Assembly: GCA_900542015.1 (NCBI GenBank)
Contig: UQLY01000006.1
Location: forward strand, 104,095-168,094
Direction of reading: 5' to 3'
Origin: an uncultured Lachnospiraceae bacterium
GTDB taxonomy: Bacteria; Bacillota; Clostridia; Lachnospirales; Lachnospiraceae
DNA: 64,000 nt
Shown: positions 25,148 to 33,803 of the stretch, piece by piece
How positions within the stretch are numbered: the stretch's first letter is position 1
How the letters are laid out: each line of letters opens with the position of its first letter
Made by a program: the position numbers and the translations under genes
Notes under the pieces: generated by a model
The model's input: the letters and a program-made list of their open reading frames with translations, nothing else
What the model was told of the DNA's origin: nothing
Databases searched by the model: none

Positions 25148-26566
25148 ATGGAAAACGAACAAAATAAGAAAACCTTCGGCGCATTTATCAACCGGCGCAG
25201 GAAGGAATTGAATATGACCCAGAAGGAATTTGCCGCAAAATTATTTGTGACGGACTCGGCGGTCAGCAAATGGGAAAGAGGACTTGCTTATCCCGATATT
25301 ACTTTATTACAGAGTATCTGCGAGGTTTTGCAGATCAGCGAAAAAGAATTGCTGTCCGCAAGCGAGGATACGGAAGGGCGCAGGGCGGAGACTCTCGCCA
25401 GGAAATATTTGAAGCTGTTACGCAATTACCGGGTATTCTGGTATCTTTTGTACGGATTGACTGCCTTAGCCTGCGGCATCGGCAATCTGGCGGTGCAGCA
25501 TACGCTGAGTTGGTTTTGGATCGTGGTTGCAGCGGAGCTGATGGCGGCTTCCGTGACCCTTGTGCCGGCTCTGGTGCCGGAGGGCAGGAAAGGGCTGTGC
25601 AGCCTTGGCAGTTTTACGGTTTCTTTGTTGTTTTTACTGTTGGTATGCTGCATTTACAGCAGGGGCGCATGGTTCTTAACCGCGGCGGCAAGCGTTCTTT
25701 TAGGCATGGGCGTGATTTTCTTAGGACCGGTATTACATGCGCTGCCTCTTCCCGAAAATCTGAAAAATCTGAAATTTTCGATTTATCTGGGAACGGTGCT
25801 CTGCCTGTTGTTTATACAGCTTGGCGTAATTTGTGTTTCAACGGGCGGCGATTGGTATCTGACGGCGGTTGCCGGTATCCTGCTTGCAGCGTGGCTGATA
25901 TTCGGCGCGTTTGTATTGCGGCAGCTTCCCCTGCCGGGAGAATGGAAGAAGCGGAAGGCGCTGTTATATTTTGGCACGGGACTGGTTCTTTTGCTGGCGC
26001 TTTACGGCGTGCGCTGTTTTGCAGACGGCGGCGACTGGTTTGTAAGCGCGTCGGTCTGGACCGTTTTCGGAGTATCCGTTGTCATACTGCCGTTTTTATT
26101 GGCGAAAGATCAGATTCCTGTAAAACCTTACAGGGCGCTTACCTATCTGGGCTTTGAGTCGGTATTGCTCATTGCCGGCATGGTCTGGGAAGGCGCCGGT
26201 AAGGCGGGGCTTTTGAGCGCTGCGCTTTGCCTGCTGTTGCCGTGGGGACTTTTAGGCGTTTTGCGCTATCTGCCCGTCGGGCGGTGGTTCCGCGCGGGAG
26301 CGGGACTTTGGTGGACCGGGATTTGGGTCTGGCTGGCGCCATGGATCGGGGACAAAATTTATGTCCTGTGTTATCATTGGAAAAATCAAAACCTGTATTC
26401 GCCCTTTCATATCAGAGCGGACTTTAGCAACTGGCAGGATAACGTAACCTGCGCTAATAATGTGCTTTTGCTGGTACTGATCGGAATTTTTGTGGCGGGC
26501 GCGGTATGTATGGCGGTTGGAATTTGGAGAAAAAAGACAGGAAAAGATAACATGAATGGCATCTAA
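25148..26566 (+). CDS. XRE-family regulator with large multi-helix membrane domain
   Basis: 472 residues. Residues 12-66 are an HTH_3 domain (RRKELNMTQKEFAAKLFVTD followed by SAVSKWERGLAYPDITLLQS). The rest is hydrophobic, with about ten membrane helices arranged as repeated pairs (three similar blocks ending in LPLPxxxKxxK). Membrane-bound XRE regulators of this kind are frequent in Clostridia and are thought to sense envelope or cell-surface signals. GGAGCGTGAGGAT lies before the ATG. The 3' end overlaps the following lipoprotein gene by 11 bases. Confidence 0.85.
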   Translation: MENEQNKKTFGAFINRRRKELNMTQKEFAAKLFVTDSAVSKWERGLAYPDITLLQSICEVLQISEKELLSASEDTEGRRAETLARKYLKLLRNYRVFWYLLYGLTALACGIGNLAVQHTLSWFWIVVAAELMAASVTLVPALVPEGRKGLCSLGSFTVSLLFLLLVCCIYSRGAWFLTAAASVLLGMGVIFLGPVLHALPLPENLKNLKFSIYLGTVLCLLFIQLGVICVSTGGDWYLTAVAGILLAAWLIFGAFVLRQLPLPGEWKKRKALLYFGTGLVLLLALYGVRCFADGGDWFVSASVWTVFGVSVVILPFLLAKDQIPVKPYRALTYLGFESVLLIAGMVWEGAGKAGLLSAALCLLLPWGLLGVLRYLPVGRWFRAGAGLWWTGIWVWLAPWIGDKIYVLCYHWKNQNLYSPFHIRADFSNWQDNVTCANNVLLLVLIGIFVAGAVCMAVGIWRKKTGKDNMNGI

Positions 26567-26906
26567 GATATACTTGAAAGGGGCAAATAACGCGGTCGGC
26601 GTGATGTTGCTCTTTCTTGTGGGATGCGGGTCCAATAAAATCAAAGATGCCGCCTACCTTGGAAGTACCGGAATAGATACCTTTGTATTTGACAAAGACG
26701 GTACCTGTACTTATGAGGAGGTTCACGGCTCTGATGTGGATACTTATCAGGGAACATGGGAAGAGACGGACGAAAAGGACACTTATAAAATTATTTTGGA
26801 AGGATTGAATATGACACTGTACGGAAAGGCTGACGCCGACGGAGTTATTATGGTTACGTCGGAAAGCAGCCGCTGGGCAAACGAATCCTTTTCCATTGTG
26901 GAGTAA
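26556..26906 (+). CDS. Putative small lipoprotein
   Basis: 116 residues. A hydrophobic N-terminal segment ends in LLFLVGCGSN, a fair lipobox with the lipidation Cys near residue 24. The mature part is acidic and resembles the short lipoprotein domains that read GTWEETDEKDTYKIILEG, a beta-rich DUF type that occurs in lipoproteins of Clostridia. The signal sequence is short and not strongly charged, so export is likely but not certain. The start overlaps the end of the membrane-bound XRE gene by 11 bases, suggesting a two-gene unit. Confidence 0.65.
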   Translation: MASKIYLKGANNAVGVMLLFLVGCGSNKIKDAAYLGSTGIDTFVFDKDGTCTYEEVHGSDVDTYQGTWEETDEKDTYKIILEGLNMTLYGKADADGVIMVTSESSRWANESFSIVE

Positions 26907-26966
26907 AGAAAACGAAATACGACATGCCTTAAAATCAAAATAAGGGACGAATATAAGAGATGACGT

Positions 26967-27144
26967 AAGGGCTGACGCAAGAATAAAATAACAAAAATGC
27001 CAGATATCAAAGGAAACCTTTATAAAAACGCCGGTACTTAATCCGCGTATTTTGCGGATTTACGTACCGCTGCGTTTTTATAGAGCGAGAGCGTGTTTCC
27101 GTGATGTCCGGCATTTTTGTTATTTTATTCTTGCGGCAGCCCCT
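26967..27144. repeat. Long nested hairpin element (178 bases)
   Basis: The outer arms, 26967-27001 and 27110-27144, are inverted repeats with 33 of 35 bases paired. Inside lies a second hairpin: 27021-27045 pairs with 27054-27082, with paired blocks ATAAAAACG/CGTTTTTAT, CGGTAC/GTACCG and AATCCGC/GCGGATT. Bases 27007-27056 recur exactly at 63951-64000, where the outer arms are missing. The element stands alone between the lipoprotein gene and plsX. It resembles a miniature inverted-repeat element, possibly one inserted in the loop of another hairpin, and could also end transcription in both directions. Confidence 0.85.
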
Positions 27145-27203
27145 CTACTTGATTTTTCTTCCTGATTCTAGTATATTTATTTAAGTATGGAGGTTTATGC
27201 GAA

Positions 27204-28217
27204 ATGGGAGAAATGGTTAAAGTAGCGCTTGATGCAATGGGCGGAGATAACGCGCCCGGAGAAATTGTAAAGGGAGCCGTGGAAGCGGTTCAGGAAAAGG
27301 ACAACGTAAAAGTATTTTTGCTGGGAAAGGAAGACCTGGTTAAGGCGGAGTTAGCAAAATATACTTATGATGAAAGCAGAATTGAAGTGATACATACGGA
27401 GGACGTCATTGAGATGGCGGAAGCTCCCGTCAATGCGATCCGCAAGAAAAAGGATTCTTCGATTGTCAAAGGAATGGCGATGACAAAAGAAGGAAAAGCG
27501 GACGCCTTTGTTTCCGCAGGCAGTACCGGGGCGGTGCTGGTAGGAGGAACGGTTTTAGTCGGAAGGATTAAGGGCGTGGAAAGAGCGCCTCTTGCGCCGC
27601 TTTTGCCTACCATGAACGGCGTTGTGCTGTTGATCGACTGCGGCGCCAATGTGGATGCAAGACCTTCTCATCTTTTGCAGTTTGCAAAGATGGGTTCTAT
27701 ATATATGGAAAGCGTCATGGGCGTAAAGAATCCCCGGGTGGCGCTGGTAAGCAACGGAACCGAAGAGGAGAAGGGCAACGCGCTGGTTAAGGAAACCCAC
27801 CCTTTGTTAAAGGACTGCCCGGATATCAATTTTATCGGCAATATTGAAGGAAGGGACATTCCCATGGGCGCGGCGGACGTGGTTGTCTGCGAAGCGTTTA
27901 CGGGAAATGCGATTTTAAAAACCTACGAAGGCGTCGGCGCGGTGTTGATTAAAAAAATCAAGGGCAGTCTCATGACCAACCTTCGGACCAAGATCGGAGC
28001 GCTGTTGATTAAACCCGCCCTGAAAAAGACTCTTGCGGATTTTGACGTTGACAAATACGGCGGAGCGCCGCTTCTTGGGTTAAACGGTCTCGTGGTAAAA
28101 TCTCACGGCAATTCCAAGGCGGTTGTGATCAAAAACTGTATTTTCCAGTGCGTAACCTTTAAGGAACAAAAGATCAACGAAAAGATAAAAGAAGGACTTG
28201 CCCCGGTAAGCGAATAG
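27204..28217 (+). CDS. plsX: Phosphate acyltransferase PlsX
   Basis: PlsX makes acyl-phosphate from acyl-ACP and phosphate for the first step of phospholipid synthesis (used by PlsY). The 337 residues start KVALDAMGGDNAPGEIVKGA, a family signature, and include AFVSAGSTGAVLVGGTVLVG and DCGANVDARPSHLLQFAKMG. TATGGAGG precedes the ATG. It heads the plsX-acpP pair, with rnc, smc and ftsY downstream, a typical Firmicutes order. I saw no FapR-type operator upstream. Confidence 0.96.
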   Translation: MGEMVKVALDAMGGDNAPGEIVKGAVEAVQEKDNVKVFLLGKEDLVKAELAKYTYDESRIEVIHTEDVIEMAEAPVNAIRKKKDSSIVKGMAMTKEGKADAFVSAGSTGAVLVGGTVLVGRIKGVERAPLAPLLPTMNGVVLLIDCGANVDARPSHLLQFAKMGSIYMESVMGVKNPRVALVSNGTEEEKGNALVKETHPLLKDCPDINFIGNIEGRDIPMGAADVVVCEAFTGNAILKTYEGVGAVLIKKIKGSLMTNLRTKIGALLIKPALKKTLADFDVDKYGGAPLLGLNGLVVKSHGNSKAVVIKNCIFQCVTFKEQKINEKIKEGLAPVSE

Positions 28218-28227
28218 GAAGGAAGGC

Positions 28228-28470
28228 ATGGCAATGGAATTGGAAGCTTTGCGGGATATTCTGGTAAAAATACTGGGGGTCGCCCCGGACGAAGTAACGC
28301 CGGAAGCAACCTTTGAGGGCGATCTGGGCGCCGATTCGCTGGATATGTACCAGGTCTTAATGCAGATGGAAGAAACCTTCGGCATTGAGACGGTTTCCGA
28401 GGACGTGAAACAGATTACCTGCGTATCGGAAGCCGTGGAATATATCAAAAAGGCGGAGAATAAAAAGTAA
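28228..28470 (+). CDS. acpP: Acyl carrier protein
   Basis: 80 residues, acidic. The phosphopantetheine attachment site is DLGADSLDMYQVLMQMEE, with the Ser of DSL near residue 37. It carries growing acyl chains and is paired with PlsX, which uses acyl-ACP. GGAAGGAAGG lies before the start codon, and a short terminator follows. Confidence 0.96.
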   Translation: MAMELEALRDILVKILGVAPDEVTPEATFEGDLGADSLDMYQVLMQMEETFGIETVSEDVKQITCVSEAVEYIKKAENKK

Positions 28471-28484
28471 GTTTGAAATAAAGC

Positions 28485-28512
28485 GAGATGAAGCCCATCC
28501 GGGCTTTTTCGT
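28485..28512 (+). terminator. Short intrinsic terminator after acpP
   Basis: AAGCCC (28491-28496) pairs with GGGCTT (28501-28506) around ATCC, followed by TTTC. It probably attenuates rather than fully stops transcription into rnc. Confidence 0.6.
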
Positions 28513-28533
28513 TGTAAGGAAAGCGGCAGGATC

Positions 28534-29217
28534 ATGGTGGCATTAGAAGAACTGGAACAAAAAATCGGATATCGGTTTCATGAGAAAGGATTGCTGCGGC
28601 AGGCGCTGACTCACAGCTCTTTTTCCAACGAGCAGAAAATCAACAAATGGAAAAATTACGAGCGGATCGAATTCTTGGGCGACGCGGTGCTGGAGCTTGT
28701 CAGCAGCGACTATTTTTACCGGACCTATCCGGAAGAAACTGAAGGGAACCTGACGAAAATGAGGGCGGCTGCGGTCTGCGAGCAGGCGCTTGCCATAACG
28801 GCGAGAGAATTAGAGCTGGGAAGTTATATGGTATTCGGAAAGGGCGAGGAGCACAACGGCGGCAGAGAGCGGGATTCGATTATCGCCGACGCGGTGGAGG
28901 CGATCATCGGCGCGATTTATTTGGACGGCGGGTTGGATCAGGCGACGGCTTTTATCAGACATTTTGTGCTTAACGATCTGGAAAAGAAAAGATTGTTTTA
29001 CGACGCCAAGTCTATTTTACAGGAACGGGTCCAGGAAGAAAAGCTCGGCGAGCTGACCTACGAGCTTTTGCGGGAAGAAGGACCGGAGCATGACAAAGTA
29101 TTTGTCATGGCGGCTCTGCTGGACGGGAAAACCATCGGAACCGGACAGGGAAAGAGCAAAAAAACGGCGCAGCAGCATGCCGCGTACGATGCGCTTTTGA
29201 AGCAAAAGGGCATATGA
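28534..29217 (+). CDS. rnc: Ribonuclease III
   Basis: RNase III cuts double-stranded RNA, including rRNA precursors. The 227 residues contain the catalytic signature ERIEFLGDAVLELVSSDYFY, a second acidic site ERDSIIADAVEAIIGAIYLD, and a C-terminal dsRNA-binding domain from residue 158 (YELLREEGPEHDKVFVMAAL, then KSKKTAQQHAAYDAL). All catalytic acids are present. smc follows after 10 bases. Confidence 0.96.
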   Translation: MVALEELEQKIGYRFHEKGLLRQALTHSSFSNEQKINKWKNYERIEFLGDAVLELVSSDYFYRTYPEETEGNLTKMRAAAVCEQALAITARELELGSYMVFGKGEEHNGGRERDSIIADAVEAIIGAIYLDGGLDQATAFIRHFVLNDLEKKRLFYDAKSILQERVQEEKLGELTYELLREEGPEHDKVFVMAALLDGKTIGTGQGKSKKTAQQHAAYDALLKQKGI

Positions 29218-29227
29218 GAGGAAAACT

Positions 29228-32200
29228 ATGTATTTAAAAAGTATCGAAGTTCACGGATTTAAATCCTTTGCCAATAAAATAGTATTTCAGTTTCATCCGG
29301 GCATTACGGGCATTGTAGGTCCCAACGGAAGCGGCAAGAGCAACGTCGCCGACGCGGTCCGCTGGGTGTTGGGCGAACAGCGCATCAAACAACTGCGCGG
29401 GTCGAGTATGCAGGACGTTATTTTTTCCGGTACGGAGAACCGCAAACCGTTAGGCTATGCTTACGTTGCGATTACGCTGGACAACAGCGATCACTCCCTT
29501 GCCATTGATTTTGAAGAGGTTACGGTAGCGAGGCGAATCTATCGTTCCGGCGAGAGCGAATACCTGATTAACGGCGCGCCCTGCAGATTGAAGGACGTCA
29601 ACGAATTGTTTTACGATACCGGTATCGGTAAAGAGGGCTATTCCATTATCGGACAGGGACAGATTGACAAAATCTTAAGCGGCAAGCCCGAGGAGCGCCG
29701 CGAGCTCTTCGACGAGGCAGCGGGCATTGTAAAGTTTAAAAGAAGAAAAGTGACCGCGCAGAAAAAGCTGGAGGACGAAAAGGCGAATATGATCCGCATC
29801 AGCGATATTCTGGCGGAGTTGGAAAAGCAGATCGGTCCTTTGGAGAAGCAGTCTGAAAAGGCAAAAATCTATCTGAAGCAGAAAGAGGAATTAAAAACTC
29901 TCGATGTGAATATGTTTTTACTGGAGAACGCCCGGCTTAAAGAACAGTTGGACGGCGTGCAGGAAAAATGGAAAATCGCTTCCGACGATCTGAATCAGAC
30001 CACGGAGCAGTATGAAAATATCAAATCCGAATATGATAAGATTGCACAGGAATTGGAAGAGCTGGAACGAAACATTGAAGAGGAACGCACGGCGCTTTCC
30101 GATACCAGCGTGCTGCGCGGCAGGCTGGAGGGACAGATCAACGTCTTAAAGGAACAGATCTTATCGGCGCAGGGCAATGAAGAGCACCTGAAAAACAGAC
30201 AGGCTTCCTTAAAGGCGCAGATTGCGGGAAAAGATCAGGAAAAAGACGGTATCCTTGCGGGAAAGAAGCAGTTTGACGACGCTCTTGCAAAAATGGAGGA
30301 GCAGAAAGCCGAGGCGGTTTCTTTGCTTTCCGGTCTGCAAAGCCGCATGGAGGAACTGAACGAACAGATCGAATCCGGAAAAAATTCCATCATTCAGGCG
30401 TTGAATGACAGGGCGGGAATCAAATCCCGCATCAGCAGCTTTGACACGAGGCTGGAGCAGGTGCAGATCCGCAAGGCGGAACTCAATTCCCGTCTGCTCC
30501 GGGCAAAATCCGACGAGGCGAAGCAGGAGGAGACCATTACCAGGCTCCAGGACGAGTTTGAGGCGGTCAGTAACGAAATCGGCAGCCTGAATGAAAAGCA
30601 GACCGCTTTGGAAGAGAGAAATCATGAGATCACGGACGAGCTTTCCGCGAAGGACCAGAAGCTGCGGGATACGCAGGTATTGTATCACCAGTCCAAGTCC
30701 AAGCTGGAGGCGATCAGCAACCTGACCGAGCGTTACGACGGCTACGGCAACAGTATCCGCAAAGTCATGGAACAGAAGGAACACAATAAGGGTATTATCG
30801 GCGTTGTTGCGGATATTATCAAAGTGGAAGAAAAATACGAGACGGCGATTGAGACGGCTTTGGGCGGCAATATCCAGAATATCGTAACCGACGATGAAGA
30901 TACGGCAAAGAAGATGATCGCCTTTTTAAAGAAAAATAAGTTTGGACGCGCGACCTTCCTGCCTTTAACGAGCATTACGAAGCCCCAGGAGTTTAAGACG
31001 CCCGGGGTCTTAAAGGAAAAGGGCGTCATCGGCATGGCGGACGAGCTGGTCGATACCAAACCGGAATACCGCAACGTGGCGAAAGCGATGCTGGGACGTA
31101 TCGTTGTGGTTGATCATGTGGACAACGCGGTGAAAATCGCAAGAAAGTTTGATTACGGTATCCGTATGGTTACCATCGAGGGAGAGCTTTTGGTGCCCGG
31201 CGGAGCCATCAGCGGAGGAGCGTTCAAAAATTCCAGCAACCTTTTGGGCAGACGGCGCGAGATGGACGAACTGGAGGCAAAGGTAAAGGGATATCTGAAG
31301 GAGATTGACACTCTGCTAGACGATATCGAAAAGACCAAGAGCGAGAGAATGCAGGTAAGGCGCAGTCTCGAAGAAGTAAAGGCGACCCTTCAGGAGCGGT
31401 TTATCGCCCAGAATACAGCGCGGCTGAATGTGATTCAGGCGCAGGAAAAGAAAAACGAAACCGGAAAAGGTTATACGCAGTTGAAGGAAGAACAGACGGA
31501 GATCGAGCAGCAGCTTACGGAAATCGCCGAAGGCAAGGAAAACGCCGCGGCGGAGCTTGCCGATTCCGAACAGACGGAAAAGGACGTACAGATCAGGATC
31601 GCCGAATTTCAAAAAGAATTGGATGAGGTCCGGCTGCAGGAGAGCGAACAGGCTGCAAGAAACGCCGAAATGGACGTGGAGATGGAAAAGGTAATCCAGA
31701 AGCAGTCCTTCGAGCAGCAGAATCTGGACCGTATTTTGTCGGAACGCGGCAGATACGAGGAAGAGTTAGCCGAAATCCTGTCCGGTATGGAAAAAACCGC
31801 CGGCGATATCGAACAGAAAAAAGCCGATATTGAAGAGATAGAAAAGACCATTGCGGCTTCCCATGACAGCCAGAATGAAAACGAACAAAAGCTGGCGGAA
31901 AATACGAAGCGCCGGGAAGAGCTGTCGGCAAAACAGAAGAGCTTCTTTACGGATCGGGAAACGTTGTCGGAGCGTATGACGTCTCTGGACAAAGAGGTAT
32001 ACCGTCTGAACGCCCAGAAAGAACGGCTGGAGGAAAATATCGAATCCCAGATCAACTATATGTGGAACGAATATGAGATTACCCTTTCCGACGCGGCGGC
32101 GCTCCGCAATGCGGAAATGACCGATTTAACCGTGATGAAACGGGATGCGGCGGCGATCAAGGATGCGATTAAGCGCCTTGGAGACGTCAATGTCAACGCC

Positions 32201-32785
32201 ATTGAGGATTATAAGAGCGTTATGGAACGTTATACGTTTTTAAAGGGACAGTACGACGATCTGATCGAGGCGGAAAAACAGCTTTTGGGCATTATCGACG
32301 AGCTGGACACGGCGATGAGAAAGCAGTTTGAAGAAAAATTTGCCGAGATAACCAGAGAGTTTGACAAAGTATTTAAGGAATTGTTCGGCGGCGGCAAGGG
32401 TACGCTGGAGCTGATCGAGGACGAAGATATCCTGGAAGCGGGCATAAGAATCATCGCCCAGCCTCCGGGCAAGAAGCTGCAGAACATGATGCAGTTATCC
32501 GGCGGAGAAAAGGCGCTGACGGCGATCGCCCTGTTGTTTGCGATCCAGAATTTAAAGCCTTCGCCGTTCTGTCTGCTGGATGAGATCGAGGCGGCGTTAG
32601 ACGAATCCAACGTGGGACGTTTTGCCAATTACTTACATAAGCTGACGAAGCATACGCAGTTTATTGTGATTACCCACAGGCGCGGCACGATGGAAAAGGC
32701 GGACAGGCTATATGGTATTACCATGCAGGAGAAGGGCGTATCCACACTGGTCAGCGTGGACCTGATCGATAAGGATATCAAATAG
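29228..32785 (+). CDS. smc: Chromosome segregation protein SMC
   Basis: 1185 residues, full length. Walker A is IVGPNGSGKSNVADAVRWVL near residue 32; the ABC signature and Walker B are close to the C-terminus (QLSGGEKALTAIALLFAIQ and CLLDEIEAALDESN). Between them lie two long coiled coils and a central hinge at about residues 520-640 (GYGNSIRKVMEQ through GGAISGGAFKNSSNLLGRRR). It forms a ring dimer with ScpA/ScpB and loads onto the chromosome at ParB sites. No scpA or scpB is in this window. Tightly coupled to rnc and ftsY. Confidence 0.97.
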   Translation: MYLKSIEVHGFKSFANKIVFQFHPGITGIVGPNGSGKSNVADAVRWVLGEQRIKQLRGSSMQDVIFSGTENRKPLGYAYVAITLDNSDHSLAIDFEEVTVARRIYRSGESEYLINGAPCRLKDVNELFYDTGIGKEGYSIIGQGQIDKILSGKPEERRELFDEAAGIVKFKRRKVTAQKKLEDEKANMIRISDILAELEKQIGPLEKQSEKAKIYLKQKEELKTLDVNMFLLENARLKEQLDGVQEKWKIASDDLNQTTEQYENIKSEYDKIAQELEELERNIEEERTALSDTSVLRGRLEGQINVLKEQILSAQGNEEHLKNRQASLKAQIAGKDQEKDGILAGKKQFDDALAKMEEQKAEAVSLLSGLQSRMEELNEQIESGKNSIIQALNDRAGIKSRISSFDTRLEQVQIRKAELNSRLLRAKSDEAKQEETITRLQDEFEAVSNEIGSLNEKQTALEERNHEITDELSAKDQKLRDTQVLYHQSKSKLEAISNLTERYDGYGNSIRKVMEQKEHNKGIIGVVADIIKVEEKYETAIETALGGNIQNIVTDDEDTAKKMIAFLKKNKFGRATFLPLTSITKPQEFKTPGVLKEKGVIGMADELVDTKPEYRNVAKAMLGRIVVVDHVDNAVKIARKFDYGIRMVTIEGELLVPGGAISGGAFKNSSNLLGRRREMDELEAKVKGYLKEIDTLLDDIEKTKSERMQVRRSLEEVKATLQERFIAQNTARLNVIQAQEKKNETGKGYTQLKEEQTEIEQQLTEIAEGKENAAAELADSEQTEKDVQIRIAEFQKELDEVRLQESEQAARNAEMDVEMEKVIQKQSFEQQNLDRILSERGRYEEELAEILSGMEKTAGDIEQKKADIEEIEKTIAASHDSQNENEQKLAENTKRREELSAKQKSFFTDRETLSERMTSLDKEVYRLNAQKERLEENIESQINYMWNEYEITLSDAAALRNAEMTDLTVMKRDAAAIKDAIKRLGDVNVNAIEDYKSVMERYTFLKGQYDDLIEAEKQLLGIIDELDTAMRKQFEEKFAEITREFDKVFKELFGGGKGTLELIEDEDILEAGIRIIAQPPGKKLQNMMQLSGGEKALTAIALLFAIQNLKPSPFCLLDEIEAALDESNVGRFANYLHKLTKHTQFIVITHRRGTMEKADRLYGITMQEKGVSTLVSVDLIDKDIK

Positions 32786-32848
32786 AAGAATAATTGCGTG
32801 CGTCTGCGAAACGGATATGCGGGAAGCAGAGACAGACAGGAGGTCATG

Positions 32849-33802
32849 ATGTCGGAAGAAAAACTTGGTTTTTTTGGCAGGCTGAAAGCAGGGCTGACGA
32901 AGACAAGAAACAATATCGTTCATGGAATCGACAGTGTGTTTAACGGCTTTTCCAATATTGACGAGGATTTTTACGAGGAGCTGGAAGAAATCCTGATTAT
33001 GGGAGATATCGGCGTCAATGCCACGACGAAGATTATCGAACGGTTAAGGGAACAGGTAAAAGAACAGCATATTAAGGAACCGTCGGAATGTAAGCATCTG
33101 CTTATCGAAAGCATCAAGGAGCAGATGCGGGTAGAGAGCACGGCGTATGATTTTGAAACCGAACAGTCGGTGGTGCTGGTCATCGGCGTCAACGGCGTGG
33201 GAAAGACGACCTCCGTGGGAAAGCTGGCGGGCAAGCTGAAGGAGCAGGGCAGAAAGGTGCTGTTGGCGGCGGCGGATACCTTCCGCGCGGCGGCGATCGA
33301 ACAGTTGGAGGAATGGGCGCACAGAGCCGGCGTGGATATTATCTGCGGGAGCGAGGGCGCGGACCCGGCAAGCGTCATTTTTGACGCGGTAAACGCGGCG
33401 AAGGCGAGACATGCGGACGTATTGCTGTGCGATACGGCGGGAAGGCTTCACAACAAGAAAAACCTCATGGAGGAGTTAAAAAAGATCAACCGCATTATCG
33501 ACCGGGAATTTCCCGGCGTCCACCGCGAGAATCTGGTGGTACTGGACGGCACGACAGGGCAGAACGCCCTGAATCAGGCGAGAGAGTTTTCGCAGGTTGC
33601 AGATCTGACGGGAATTATTCTGACAAAGCTTGACGGAACCGCAAAGGGCGGCATTGCCGTGGCAATCCAGTCCGAATTGCAGATTCCGGTAAAATATATC
33701 GGCGTAGGAGAAAGTATTGAAGATTTGCAGAAGTTTGATGCGGATCAGTTTGTAAACGCATTGTTTGACGTGGCTCCCGATAAAGAGCAGGAAGAAGGCT
33801 GA
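32849..33802 (+). CDS. ftsY: Signal recognition particle receptor FtsY
   Basis: FtsY is the SRP receptor GTPase at the membrane. From the ATG at 32849 it has 317 residues; AGGAGG (32838-32843) is five bases upstream. ATG 32846 is also possible; a GTG at 32798 lacks a site. The N domain is followed by the G domain: GVNGVGKTTSVGKLAGKL (G1), DTFRAAAIEQLEEW, LLCDTAGRLHNKKNLMEEL (G3), TKLDGTAKGG (G4). It lacks a long acidic A domain, as in many Firmicutes. Confidence 0.95.
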   Translation: MSEEKLGFFGRLKAGLTKTRNNIVHGIDSVFNGFSNIDEDFYEELEEILIMGDIGVNATTKIIERLREQVKEQHIKEPSECKHLLIESIKEQMRVESTAYDFETEQSVVLVIGVNGVGKTTSVGKLAGKLKEQGRKVLLAAADTFRAAAIEQLEEWAHRAGVDIICGSEGADPASVIFDAVNAAKARHADVLLCDTAGRLHNKKNLMEELKKINRIIDREFPGVHRENLVVLDGTTGQNALNQAREFSQVADLTGIILTKLDGTAKGGIAVAIQSELQIPVKYIGVGESIEDLQKFDADQFVNALFDVAPDKEQEEG

Positions 33803-33803
33803 A

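Noticed and set aside
25270..26157. 295-codon open frame inside the membrane-bound XRE gene
   Set aside because: Its translation is rich in Arg, Gly and Cys with no membrane helices, typical for an out-of-frame shadow of a GC-rich gene.
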